Source: Carboxylicivirga caseinilyticus
Lineage (GTDB): Bacteria; Bacteroidota; Bacteroidia; Bacteroidales; Marinilabiliaceae
Assembly: GCA_025499705.1 (NCBI GenBank)
Contig: JAFMVE010000002.1
Span: 124,001-188,000, forward strand
DNA length: 64,000 nucleotides
Direction: 5' to 3'
Shown here: one piece after another, positions 27,742 through 36,216 of the stretch
Layout of the letters: the number at the start of each line of letters is the position of its first letter
Numbering within the stretch: position 1 is the first letter of the stretch
Translations under genes and position numbers: made by a program
Notes under the pieces: model-generated
What the model was told of the DNA's origin: nothing
Seen by the model: only the letters and a program-made list of their open reading frames with translations
Databases searched by the model: none

Positions 27742-29319
27742 ATGAGTAAGAAATTAATACTGATACTGACCATTGTAATGGCAATTTCCTTAATTGGATT
27801 AACATATATCCAAACGTTATGGATTATGAATGCCACTAAATTGAAAGAAGATCATTTCGATCAATTGGTGATTCAGGCAATGGATGAAGTAATAGCCAGA
27901 CTTGAAAATGATGAGATCTCTCATTTATCAAGAAGTGTGGTGGCTCCAAAACCACAAAGCAAAGTCCCTCAAAACCTGCAACCCGACACTAAATATTTCA
28001 GAAACAACAATGAAGATTTATTAAAGCAAGAGCAAGAATTTCGCATTTCACTGGAATTAGACTTTTCTCGCGGACAATATGATGTTTCTACTTATGAACA
28101 GGATTCACTAACCACCACTTTTCAGGGAAGAACATCTAAAGGTGTTTTTGGACGTACAGATCCATTAACAAGCACCATGATGACTATTCAAAACGAATTG
28201 CGTAACCGCTTCAATAAACAAAATGATGCATTGTTGAGAACGCTGCTGCAGGATGTGCCGATTGAAAATCGCATTGATAACATGCGTCTTCAGCAATATC
28301 TCTTCCAGGCATTCGAAGACAGAGGCATTCCTTTCCTATATGAATACGCCATCATCAATCAAAAAGGAGAATTGGCATTTCAGACCGAAAGTTTTAATGA
28401 AAACCCTGAGCAGTACAAAATTTACCAAAGAAGACTGTTTCCGAACGACATACATGCAAAAGCCAACTTTATAAAAGTTCATTTTATACAAATACCTAAT
28501 CCTATTTTGGAATCATTAGGATTGGTTATTCCATCGGCAGCATTTACTTTGATCATGATCTTTCTTTCAATTATCACCATCATGATCATTGTAAGACAAA
28601 AAAGAGTCGATCAGATAAAAAACGATTTTATCAACAACATGACTCACGAGTTTAAGACTCCTATTTCAACCATTTCTCTGGCATCTCAAATGCTCAAAGA
28701 TGGTAGTGTGATCAAAACTCCTAAAACGTTAATGCACATATCAAGTGTTATACAGGATGAAAGTAAACGTTTGAGTTTTCAGGTTGAAAAGGTGCTTCAG
28801 ATGGCCATTTTTGAAAAAGGCAAGAAAGGCTTAAAATTAAAGAACATTGATGTTAATGACCTTATTCATAATGTCACCAACAACTTCAGAATAAAGGTTG
28901 AAAATGCAAACGGTAAAATAATTGAACGTTTAGAAGCGAAAAACAGCATTATTAGCGTTGATGATGTGCATTTTACAAATGTTATTTATAACTTGCTTGA
29001 CAATGCCGTGAAATATAAAATGGGGGCACCGGTTTTATACGTCAAAACTTGGAATAAAAACAACGGAATTGTAATTTCGATAAAAGATAATGGGATGGGG
29101 ATATCAAAGGATAACCTCAAAAGGATATTTGAGAAATTTTACCGTGTACCAACCGGTAACGTTCATGATGTTAAAGGCTTTGGTTTAGGATTAGCTTATG
29201 TAAAAAAGATAGTTGAAGACCATGGCGGTGAAATATCAGTTGAGAGCGAACTTAAGGTTGGCACTAAATTTGACATATTCCTACCTCTAAAAACATTAAA
29301 GAATGGAAAAAGAATATAA
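27742..29319 (+). CDS. rprX: Sensor histidine kinase, RprX-like
   Basis: A 525-residue membrane kinase. Helix 1 is at ~5-27 and helix 2 at ~255-282, enclosing a ~225-residue periplasmic sensor region with no recognised domain. No HAMP domain is obvious before the HisKA helix, whose phospho-acceptor is H302 in INNMTHEFKTPISTI. The HATPase_c domain shows the N box (NVIYNLLDNAVKYK), NGMGI, and the GFGLGLAYVKKIVEDHGG G box. It overlaps the downstream regulator by 17 bases. Name and pairing follow strong resemblance of the partner to Bacteroides RprY; the signal is not known from sequence. Confidence 0.85.
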   Translation: MSKKLILILTIVMAISLIGLTYIQTLWIMNATKLKEDHFDQLVIQAMDEVIARLENDEISHLSRSVVAPKPQSKVPQNLQPDTKYFRNNNEDLLKQEQEFRISLELDFSRGQYDVSTYEQDSLTTTFQGRTSKGVFGRTDPLTSTMMTIQNELRNRFNKQNDALLRTLLQDVPIENRIDNMRLQQYLFQAFEDRGIPFLYEYAIINQKGELAFQTESFNENPEQYKIYQRRLFPNDIHAKANFIKVHFIQIPNPILESLGLVIPSAAFTLIMIFLSIITIMIIVRQKRVDQIKNDFINNMTHEFKTPISTISLASQMLKDGSVIKTPKTLMHISSVIQDESKRLSFQVEKVLQMAIFEKGKKGLKLKNIDVNDLIHNVTNNFRIKVENANGKIIERLEAKNSIISVDDVHFTNVIYNLLDNAVKYKMGAPVLYVKTWNKNNGIVISIKDNGMGISKDNLKRIFEKFYRVPTGNVHDVKGFGLGLAYVKKIVEDHGGEISVESELKVGTKFDIFLPLKTLKNGKRI

Positions 29320-29986
29320 AATCCTCTTAACAGAGGACGATGAGAACCTTGGAATGCTCCTGAGAGAGTACCTTGAAGCAAAAGGCTTCGAAACTGATTT
29401 ATTGCCTGATGGAGAAGAAGGTTATAAGGCTTTTATGTCAAAAAAATACGACATCTGTATTTTAGATGTTATGATGCCAAAGAAAGATGGTTTTTCATTG
29501 GCTAAGGATATTCGCATGGTAAACGCTGATATTCCTATTATTTTCTTAACTGCAAAATCACTTAAAGAAGATATCTTTCAGGGTTTTAAAATAGGTGCCG
29601 ACGATTATCTTACAAAACCTTTTAGCATGGAAGAGTTACTTTTCCGCATTGAGGCTATATTACGTCGCACAAAAGGTGGTAACGTTGCTCAGGAATTTTA
29701 CCAGTTGGGTAAATTCAAATTCGACACACAAAAGCAACAATTAATTAATGACGATGATGTTATTAAATTAACCACAAAAGAATCGGAGTTATTAAAATTA
29801 CTTTGTACCAATGCTAATAAAGTATTGGAGCGCAATTTTGCTTTAAAAACAATTTGGGTTGACGATAACTATTTCAATGCACGAAGCATGGACGTATACA
29901 TTACCAAACTTCGTAAACATTTGAAGGATGAACCTAATGTTGAAATCATTAATGTTCATGGTAAAGGTTACAAACTAGTTATGTAA
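29303..29986 (+). CDS. rprY: OmpR-type response regulator, RprY-like
   Basis: A 227-residue DNA-binding response regulator. The receiver (~5-120) has the acidic pocket EDDEN, phospho-acceptor D55 in CILDVMMPKKDG, T84-region FLTAKS, and the KPF lysine. The winged-helix output (~130-227) contains LTTKESELLKLLC and RSMDVYITKLRKHLKDEPNVEIINVHGKGYKL. The run ENLGMLLREYLEAKG and the whole receiver resemble Bacteroides RprY as I recall it. It overlaps the kinase gene by 17 bases, so both come from one mRNA, which ends at a strong hairpin. Confidence 0.88.
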   Translation: MEKEYKILLTEDDENLGMLLREYLEAKGFETDLLPDGEEGYKAFMSKKYDICILDVMMPKKDGFSLAKDIRMVNADIPIIFLTAKSLKEDIFQGFKIGADDYLTKPFSMEELLFRIEAILRRTKGGNVAQEFYQLGKFKFDTQKQQLINDDDVIKLTTKESELLKLLCTNANKVLERNFALKTIWVDDNYFNARSMDVYITKLRKHLKDEPNVEIINVHGKGYKLVM

Positions 29987-30008
29987 TTAATTATTATATC
30001 ATAATATA

Positions 30009-30038
30009 AGCCGCTTCGAAATCGAGGCGGCTTTTTTT
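30009..30038 (+). terminator. Rho-independent terminator after rprXY
   Basis: AGCCGC (30009-30014) and TCGA pair with TCGA and GCGGCT (30027-30032), followed by seven T residues. Confidence 0.88.
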
Positions 30039-30082
30039 GTTTCATCAGCCAGATTAATTGTATTTTCACTAAAAAATTGATC

Positions 30083-31099
30083 ATGGAAACCTTCAGAACC
30101 GTTGTTGATGTACCTCATCAACAAGATAGAATGAGCTATGACTCCCAACTTTTATTTATGGGTAGCTGTTTTGCCAATAACATAGGTTCTTATTTCACTG
30201 AAACAGGTTTTAATGCTCTTGTTAATCCATTTGGTGTTTTATACAATCCTTTTTCAATTTCAGAATCCATTAATCGTCTAATAAGCAACAAAAAATATGA
30301 GCTATCTGACTTAATATCTCATAATGATCAATGGCAAAGCTTTGACTTTCACAGTCAGTTTAACCATACAAATAAGGAACAATGTTTACAAAACATTAAT
30401 GATTCACTAAAAAAGGGAACCGAAGTACTCCATAATGCAGACTATCTGCTTCTCACATTTGGCACAGCCTGGATTTATCAACTGAAGGACTCTGAAAAAG
30501 TGGTATCAAATTGCCATAAATTTCCGGCATCTCATTTTAGCAGATCTCTTCTATCAGTAGAACAAATTACAGAGACATATAGTCAATTAATTAAGCAGCT
30601 AAAAGCAATCAATTCCAATCTGACAATCATACTAACTGTTAGTCCCGTTCGTCATTGGAAAGATGGGGCTCATGGTAATCAGATCAGCAAAGCAACATTA
30701 CTCTTGTCAATAGAAAAACTTTGTTCAAAATTTGATCATTTATTTTATTTTCCAGCTTATGAAATCCTGTTAGACGACCTTCGCGACTATCGTTTCTTCG
30801 ATAGTGATATGCTGCATCCTTCGAAGGAAGCCATTGATTATATCCGCTCTAAGTTTATCTCTTCGTGGATTGATGATAAAGGCCTTGATTTCATCCAGCG
30901 AATGGAAAAAATAAAGAAAGCAGCAAGTCATAAACCATTTGATCCGAATTCGGCACAACATCAAAAATTTATCAAACAACAAATTGCAGGATTAGAACAG
31001 ATTCAAAAAAAATTCAATAATGTTACTTTATCCTACCATATCGAAGTATTCAACAAGCAATTAAATAAAACGGTCAAATCACATAAAAAAAGTAGATAA
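30083..31099 (+). CDS. GSCFA domain protein
   Basis: A 338-residue protein of the GSCFA family, named for the motif seen here as FMGSCFANNIGSYF (~25-38). This is followed by NPFGVLYNPFSI and later LLTFGTAWIY and SPVRHWKDG. The motif places a serine in a GDSL-like hydrolase context, with a downstream HPSKEAIDYI histidine block, so an esterase-like activity is plausible; no substrate is established. There is no signal peptide, so it is cytoplasmic. I used the ATG at 30083 rather than a TTG two codons earlier. It lies alone between the rprXY terminator and the glycogen operon. Confidence 0.85.
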   Translation: METFRTVVDVPHQQDRMSYDSQLLFMGSCFANNIGSYFTETGFNALVNPFGVLYNPFSISESINRLISNKKYELSDLISHNDQWQSFDFHSQFNHTNKEQCLQNINDSLKKGTEVLHNADYLLLTFGTAWIYQLKDSEKVVSNCHKFPASHFSRSLLSVEQITETYSQLIKQLKAINSNLTIILTVSPVRHWKDGAHGNQISKATLLLSIEKLCSKFDHLFYFPAYEILLDDLRDYRFFDSDMLHPSKEAIDYIRSKFISSWIDDKGLDFIQRMEKIKKAASHKPFDPNSAQHQKFIKQQIAGLEQIQKKFNNVTLSYHIEVFNKQLNKTVKSHKKSR

Positions 31100-31261
31100 T
31101 TATATCCTTTCTTATTGATCAATTGAATTTTTTTTACAAAATTGCAGCAAGAGAGTTGACAATTAGAATCTTCTCACTTTACATTTACCCTTAAACTCAT
31201 CCTGTTTCCAATTTGAAAAGTCTGCACTTAGGTGATGGGTTTATACTTAATTTCTTAGCAT

Positions 31262-33190
31262 ATGAGTATTGAACATTTGGATAAAAGCCAGTTGGTTAAT
31301 CTGGAGTATTCTCTTTTTAAAGAAATTCTACGGACCAACAGAGCAGGTGCCTATTCAAGCAGCTCAATCATTGGCTGCAACACCCGCAAATATCATGGAT
31401 TGCTGGTGGCTCCTATCGAACAGCTCGATAATGAACGACATGTTTTGTTATCCTCCTTAGATGTTAGTATTATTCAAAGAAATAAAGTATTTAACCTGGG
31501 TATTCATAAATATCAGGGTAGCCATTACGAACCCAAAGGGCATAAATATATTCGTGATTATACAACGTTTCCAATACCCAAAACATCCTATCGGGTTGGA
31601 GGTGTCGTAATGTCTCAGGAAGTAATTCTTTCTGAGAAAGAGTCGCAAGTACTGCTTCGTTACACATTAGAAGAAGCTCATTCTCCAACAACCTTGCGTT
31701 TAACACCTTTTCTGGCTTTCAGAAACATTCATGACCTGACTCATGAAAACATGTATGCCAACACCAAATACAAAGTGGAAGATAGTGGCATTAGTATATC
31801 TTTATATGATGGATTCCCTCCAATCTATATGCAACTTAATAAAGCTAACGACTATGTTCCCAACCCCGATTGGTTTCGCAACATTGAATATGTAAAAGAA
31901 CAAAACAGGGGTTACAATTATTCTGAAGATTTATATGTACCTGGCTATTTTGAGGTTGAAATAAAAAAAGGTGAAAGTATCGTTTTTGCAGGTGGAACAG
32001 TAGAAGCAAAACCGGGTTCATTAAAAGGAAAATTCACCCGCGAACTTAATAAGCGGGTACCTCGAAGCAGTTTACAAAATAACCTGCTAAATGCAGCTCA
32101 ACAGTTTATTATCCGTAATCAGAAAGAAACCAAATTAATAGCTGGCTACCATTGGTATGGAACCCGCTTACGTGATACCTTGGTTTCGTTGCCAGGATTA
32201 ACCGTTTTTCAAAAAGATAAAACTGACTTTTCGAAAATTCTAAAAACTGCCGTTGAACAAATTAAAAAAGAGTACCTCTCGGGTAATGATTTCATTGTAA
32301 AAGACATTGACGCACCCCTTTGGTTATTCTGGACTTTTGAAATGTGCATCGAGTATTGTAAGGTAGACAATATTTGGGATGAATTTGGTGATGTAATGAA
32401 AGACATCCTTAACAGGTACAAAGAAACCAATCATGAAAAATTCAGATTAGTTGATGGATTAATTTACGCCAAAGTAGAAAATATCCCTCTTACCTGGATG
32501 GATGCAATTGTTGATAATAAGCCTGTAACGCCAAGGTATGGAATGCCAGTTGAGGTAAATGCTCTTTGGTATAATGCGATCAGGTTTTCAATTGAATTAG
32601 CAAAACAAAATAACGAAACTGAATTTGTATCGGCATGGGAACCATTTGCTGAGCAAGTTAAAAACTCGTTTAATAAATATTACTGGATAGAAGAGCTGGA
32701 GTACCTTGCTGATTGTAATGATGGTGAGACAATGGATGGGAGTATCAGGCCCAACCAATTGATAGCAGCAGCACTCCCCTATTCTCCACTAAGTACTGAT
32801 CAGAAAAAATCGGTTGTTGACATCATAAAAAAAGAATTAGTAACGCAAAAAGGAATTCGCAGCCTTTCTCCGCAAGACCCGCATTATAAGGGTGTAATGG
32901 AAGGAACCGTTGCCCAGCGTGATTTAGCACTTCATCAGGGAACTGCTTTTCCATGGCTGGTTTCATTTTTTGCCGATGCTTATCTATCGCTTCATAAACA
33001 AGGAGGTGTCTACTTTATAAAAAGGATACTTGAAGACTATGAGAAAGAATTAGGGGAACACTGTTTAGGTACCATCTCCGAAGCGTATAACGGTAACCCA
33101 CCACACACAGCCAAAGGTGCGGTGTCGATGGCATGGAATGTTGCTGGTATTTTAAGAGTCATTAAATCGATTGAACCATACTCACTTTAA
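31262..33190 (+). CDS. Glycogen debranching enzyme (amylo-alpha-1,6-glucosidase type)
   Basis: A 642-residue cytoplasmic enzyme expected to hydrolyse alpha-1,6 branch points of glycogen. The N-terminal beta-sandwich domain (~10-235) begins with the family signature EILRTNRAGAYSSSSIIGCNTRKYHGLLVA. The C-terminal (alpha/alpha)6 barrel (~280-635) contains GYHWYGTRLRDTLVSLPGL, WMDAIVDNKPVTPRYGMPVEVNALWYNAI and HQGTAFPWLV, the conserved blocks of the GDE_C family. It opens a five-gene operon; the next start is 13 bases past its stop. Both hydrolase-only and bifunctional debranching enzymes exist; the length here fits the hydrolase-only bacterial type. Confidence 0.92.
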   Translation: MSIEHLDKSQLVNLEYSLFKEILRTNRAGAYSSSSIIGCNTRKYHGLLVAPIEQLDNERHVLLSSLDVSIIQRNKVFNLGIHKYQGSHYEPKGHKYIRDYTTFPIPKTSYRVGGVVMSQEVILSEKESQVLLRYTLEEAHSPTTLRLTPFLAFRNIHDLTHENMYANTKYKVEDSGISISLYDGFPPIYMQLNKANDYVPNPDWFRNIEYVKEQNRGYNYSEDLYVPGYFEVEIKKGESIVFAGGTVEAKPGSLKGKFTRELNKRVPRSSLQNNLLNAAQQFIIRNQKETKLIAGYHWYGTRLRDTLVSLPGLTVFQKDKTDFSKILKTAVEQIKKEYLSGNDFIVKDIDAPLWLFWTFEMCIEYCKVDNIWDEFGDVMKDILNRYKETNHEKFRLVDGLIYAKVENIPLTWMDAIVDNKPVTPRYGMPVEVNALWYNAIRFSIELAKQNNETEFVSAWEPFAEQVKNSFNKYYWIEELEYLADCNDGETMDGSIRPNQLIAAALPYSPLSTDQKKSVVDIIKKELVTQKGIRSLSPQDPHYKGVMEGTVAQRDLALHQGTAFPWLVSFFADAYLSLHKQGGVYFIKRILEDYEKELGEHCLGTISEAYNGNPPHTAKGAVSMAWNVAGILRVIKSIEPYSL

Positions 33191-33203
33191 TAAACCTAAG
33201 TCT

Positions 33204-34490
33204 ATGAGAGTACTTATGTTTGGATGGGAATTCCCTCCCCATATTTCGGGAGGATTAGGTACAGCCTGTTATGGGCTTACCAAGGGAATTGCCCATATCC
33301 CCGATTTGGATGTAATTTTTGTCGTTCCAAAAGCGTTTGGAGATGAAGATCAATCAACCATGCAGCTGGTTGGTGCAAATAAAGTTCCAATCAAACATCG
33401 AAAACTGAATGTCAGTCAATTTTCTAAGACCTTGGATTATATTGAAGTAAGTTCAAAATTGGTTCCTTATGTCGATCCGGATGAATTCTGGAAATTGCAG
33501 AGTTATGAAGTGAGTACTATGCATAAATTTGTTCAGACTGACGAATCTGGTCTCGTTCAGTTTACCGGTACCTATGGTCCAAATCTTCTGAAAGAGATTG
33601 CTGATTACGCGATCATTGCCAATTTAATAGCTCAGGATCATGAATTTGATATAATACATGCACACGACTGGCTTACCTACCCGGCAGGTATTGCTGCGAA
33701 AGAGGCTACTGGTAAACCTTTGGTTGTGCATGTTCATGCCACTGATTTTGACAGAAGTGGAGGAAGTGTTAACCCAACCGTTTACGAAATAGAAAAACGT
33801 GGAATGGAAGCTGCTGATAAAGTAATAACAGTTAGCAACCTAACCCGAAACATTGTAATTGAAAAATATGGCATCCCCGAAGATAAAGTAGTGACAGTTT
33901 ACAATGCTGTTGAGCCAAATCATAATGAAATCCCTGTTCCATTTCAAAAGAAGGTTGGCGAGAAGATTGTTACCTTTTTAGGTAGAATCACAATGCAGAA
34001 AGGCCCAGAGTACTTTATTGAAGTCGCCAACGCCGTTCTAAAAAGAGTTGACAATGTGCGATTTGTGATGGCTGGAAGTGGCGACATGATGGAAAAGATG
34101 ATTCGAAGAGCTGCCAGTCTGAACATTACTGATAAATTCCATTTTACAGGGTTTTTAAAAGGTGATGATGTATTTCATATGCTTCGCATGAGCGATTTAT
34201 ACGTTATGCCATCTGTTTCTGAACCCTTTGGCATCTCCCCTCTTGAAGCAATGCAAAGCTCTGTTCCTGTGCTGATTTCAAATCAATCAGGAGTAGCAGA
34301 AATACTAACTTATGCGATTAAAACCAATTTCTGGGATATTGAAGCCATGGCCGACGCTATCCATGGTATTGTAAGCTACCCGGCACTTTCAAAGATGTTT
34401 ATTAAACATGGAAAAGAAGAAGTTGACTCATTAAAATGGGAAAACTCAGCCAGAAAAGTGAAATTAGTTTACGACAGTGTTTTACCCTAA
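33204..34490 (+). CDS. GT4-family glycosyltransferase, glycogen-operon type
   Basis: A 428-residue GT-B enzyme. The N-terminus MRVLMFGWEFPPHISGGLGTACYGL carries the glycine loop of glucan synthases and sucrose-synthase-like transferases. The domain includes IIHAHDWLTYPAG, then the C-terminal GT1/GT4 domain with FLGRITMQKGPEYFIE and the E-x7-E donor site E340...E348 (SEPFGISPLEAM). I start it at the ATG 33204; the open frame runs back into the debranching gene. In this operon it probably makes alpha-1,4 glucan or a primer, but donor (UDP- or ADP-glucose) and product cannot be read from sequence. It follows the debranching gene by 13 bp and precedes the GH57 gene by 15 bp. Confidence 0.82.
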   Translation: MRVLMFGWEFPPHISGGLGTACYGLTKGIAHIPDLDVIFVVPKAFGDEDQSTMQLVGANKVPIKHRKLNVSQFSKTLDYIEVSSKLVPYVDPDEFWKLQSYEVSTMHKFVQTDESGLVQFTGTYGPNLLKEIADYAIIANLIAQDHEFDIIHAHDWLTYPAGIAAKEATGKPLVVHVHATDFDRSGGSVNPTVYEIEKRGMEAADKVITVSNLTRNIVIEKYGIPEDKVVTVYNAVEPNHNEIPVPFQKKVGEKIVTFLGRITMQKGPEYFIEVANAVLKRVDNVRFVMAGSGDMMEKMIRRAASLNITDKFHFTGFLKGDDVFHMLRMSDLYVMPSVSEPFGISPLEAMQSSVPVLISNQSGVAEILTYAIKTNFWDIEAMADAIHGIVSYPALSKMFIKHGKEEVDSLKWENSARKVKLVYDSVLP

Positions 34491-34505
34491 AGAAAACCAC
34501 AGACT

Positions 34506-35804
34506 ATGAGAAATATTTGCTTTTATTTTCAGGTACATCAACCATTCAGATTCAGAAGATACCGTTTTTTTGATATTGGCCAGGACCATTATTACTATGA
34601 TGATTATACCAACGAATCGGTATTAGACAAGGTAAAAACCAAGTGCTATTTACCAACTAATGAATTATTGTTAAAGCTCTTAAAAAAGTACAAAGGTAAA
34701 TTTAAAATAGCCTTTTCTATTTCCGGCGTTGCGTTGGATCAATTCAGACTATATGCACCCGAAGTAATCGAAAGTTTCAAAGAATTGGTGGATACTGGTG
34801 ATGTTGAATTACTGGCTGAGACATATTCGCATTCTTTGGTTGCTCTAAAAGACGAGAAGGAATTTAAGCGTCAGGTAAAACAACATGCTCAAACTGTAAA
34901 AGAACTTTTTGGGTACAAACCTAAAGTATTTCGAAACACTGAATTGATCTACTCTGATGAAATAGGTCAAATGGTCAAAACATTGGGATACGAAGGTATG
35001 CTAACCGAAGGGGCCAAACACATATTAGGTTGGAAAAGCCCTAACTTTCTTTATTGTAACGCCATCGATCCTAAATTAAAAGTATTGCTTAAAAACTTTG
35101 TTTTAAGTGACGACATTGCATTTCGCTTTGGTAACAAAGGATGGTGCGAATGGCCTTTAACAACTCAGAAATATGTTGACTGGCTTGCTCAACTGGATAA
35201 GAAAGAAGAAATCATAAACCTGTTTATGGATTACGAAACCTTTGGAGAACACCAATGGAAAGAAACAGGAATTTTTGAATTTTTAGAAGATTTACCAGAA
35301 AAGGTCATCAAACATAAAAAGCTTCAGTTTGTTACCCCTTCAGAAGCGATTGAGAAGTTACAACCCGTTTCGTCCGTGCATGTTCCACATCCAATTAGCT
35401 GGGCTGATGAAGAACGTGATTTAACTGCCTGGCTAGGTAATGAAATGCAAAAGGAAGCTTTTGATAAACTATATTCGCTTTTGCCAAAAATTAATCAATG
35501 CGAAGACGAAAAGCTGTTGAAAGACTGGCAATATCTTCAGGTTAGCGATCATTTTTATTACATGAGTACTAAATTCTTTTCCGATGGAGAAGTGCATGCA
35601 TATTTTAATCCTTATGAAACGCCTTATGAAGCATTTATAAACTATATGAATGTATTGAGTGATTTCACACTGCGATTAAATGCAGCCATTCCAGAATCAA
35701 ATATAGAACAGGAATTAGCTAACCTGTCGCGTATAATTGAAAAGAAAGACAAAAAAATAAAACAACTGGAGAAACAATTAAAATCCACAACTAATAAAAT
35801 TTAA
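34506..35804 (+). CDS. GH57 alpha-glucan hydrolase/transferase
   Basis: A 432-residue cytoplasmic GH57 enzyme. It begins with the family block ICFYFQVHQPFR. The nucleophile glutamate lies in VFRNTELIYSD (~residue 145) and the acid/base aspartate in LFMDYETFGEHQW, both GH57 signature regions. A helical C-terminal part (~330-432) ends in a short lysine-rich coiled coil (IIEKKDKKIKQLEKQLK). Members of this family act as alpha-amylases, 4-alpha-glucanotransferases or branching enzymes; the single-domain length and glycogen-operon setting fit maltodextrin or glycogen trimming. No signal peptide supports an intracellular substrate. Confidence 0.88.
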   Translation: MRNICFYFQVHQPFRFRRYRFFDIGQDHYYYDDYTNESVLDKVKTKCYLPTNELLLKLLKKYKGKFKIAFSISGVALDQFRLYAPEVIESFKELVDTGDVELLAETYSHSLVALKDEKEFKRQVKQHAQTVKELFGYKPKVFRNTELIYSDEIGQMVKTLGYEGMLTEGAKHILGWKSPNFLYCNAIDPKLKVLLKNFVLSDDIAFRFGNKGWCEWPLTTQKYVDWLAQLDKKEEIINLFMDYETFGEHQWKETGIFEFLEDLPEKVIKHKKLQFVTPSEAIEKLQPVSSVHVPHPISWADEERDLTAWLGNEMQKEAFDKLYSLLPKINQCEDEKLLKDWQYLQVSDHFYYMSTKFFSDGEVHAYFNPYETPYEAFINYMNVLSDFTLRLNAAIPESNIEQELANLSRIIEKKDKKIKQLEKQLKSTTNKI

Positions 35805-35868
35805 AACAACAATCCTCAATTATAGTAACACACAGGCAACTTGACTTATTAACCTTAAACTTTTTATC

Positions 35869-36174
35869 ATGAGTATTAAGAAACAGTACCTAAAAAGTCG
35901 ACCTGAATGTAAAGTGACCTTTAAATTAGGCAAATTAAACAATGTTGAATCCGTAAACATTGTTGGTAGTTTCAACAATTGGAGCCCTACTGAAACAAGT
36001 ATGGAAAAACTTAAAAACGGATCTTTTTCTCAAACCTGCTACCTAGAAACAGGTGTTGATGTTCAATTTCGTTATTTGATTGATAATAAGACATGGATGA
36101 CCGAAGAGGAAGCTGATGATTTTGTCGAGACTGGAATGGGCGACGATCAGCTGAATGCGGTTATCAAACTGTGA
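35869..36174 (+). CDS. Stand-alone CBM48/AMPK-type glycogen-binding protein
   Basis: A 101-residue protein made up of one early-set beta-sandwich of the isoamylase N-terminal/AMPK glycogen-binding type. Diagnostic features are VNIVGSFNNWSP, with the tryptophan that stacks on glucose, then the QFRYLIDNKTWMTEEEADDF block. There is no enzymatic domain. In this position, 42 bp upstream of the synthase-phosphorylase fusion, it may tether enzymes to the glycogen particle. It could also be a relic of a larger branching or debranching enzyme, but its compact size and intact start argue for a functional small protein. Confidence 0.8.
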   Translation: MSIKKQYLKSRPECKVTFKLGKLNNVESVNIVGSFNNWSPTETSMEKLKNGSFSQTCYLETGVDVQFRYLIDNKTWMTEEEADDFVETGMGDDQLNAVIKL

Positions 36175-36216
36175 AGAAAGAGTTGACCTATTGGTCGGAA
36201 AACAAAAAACAGAGGT

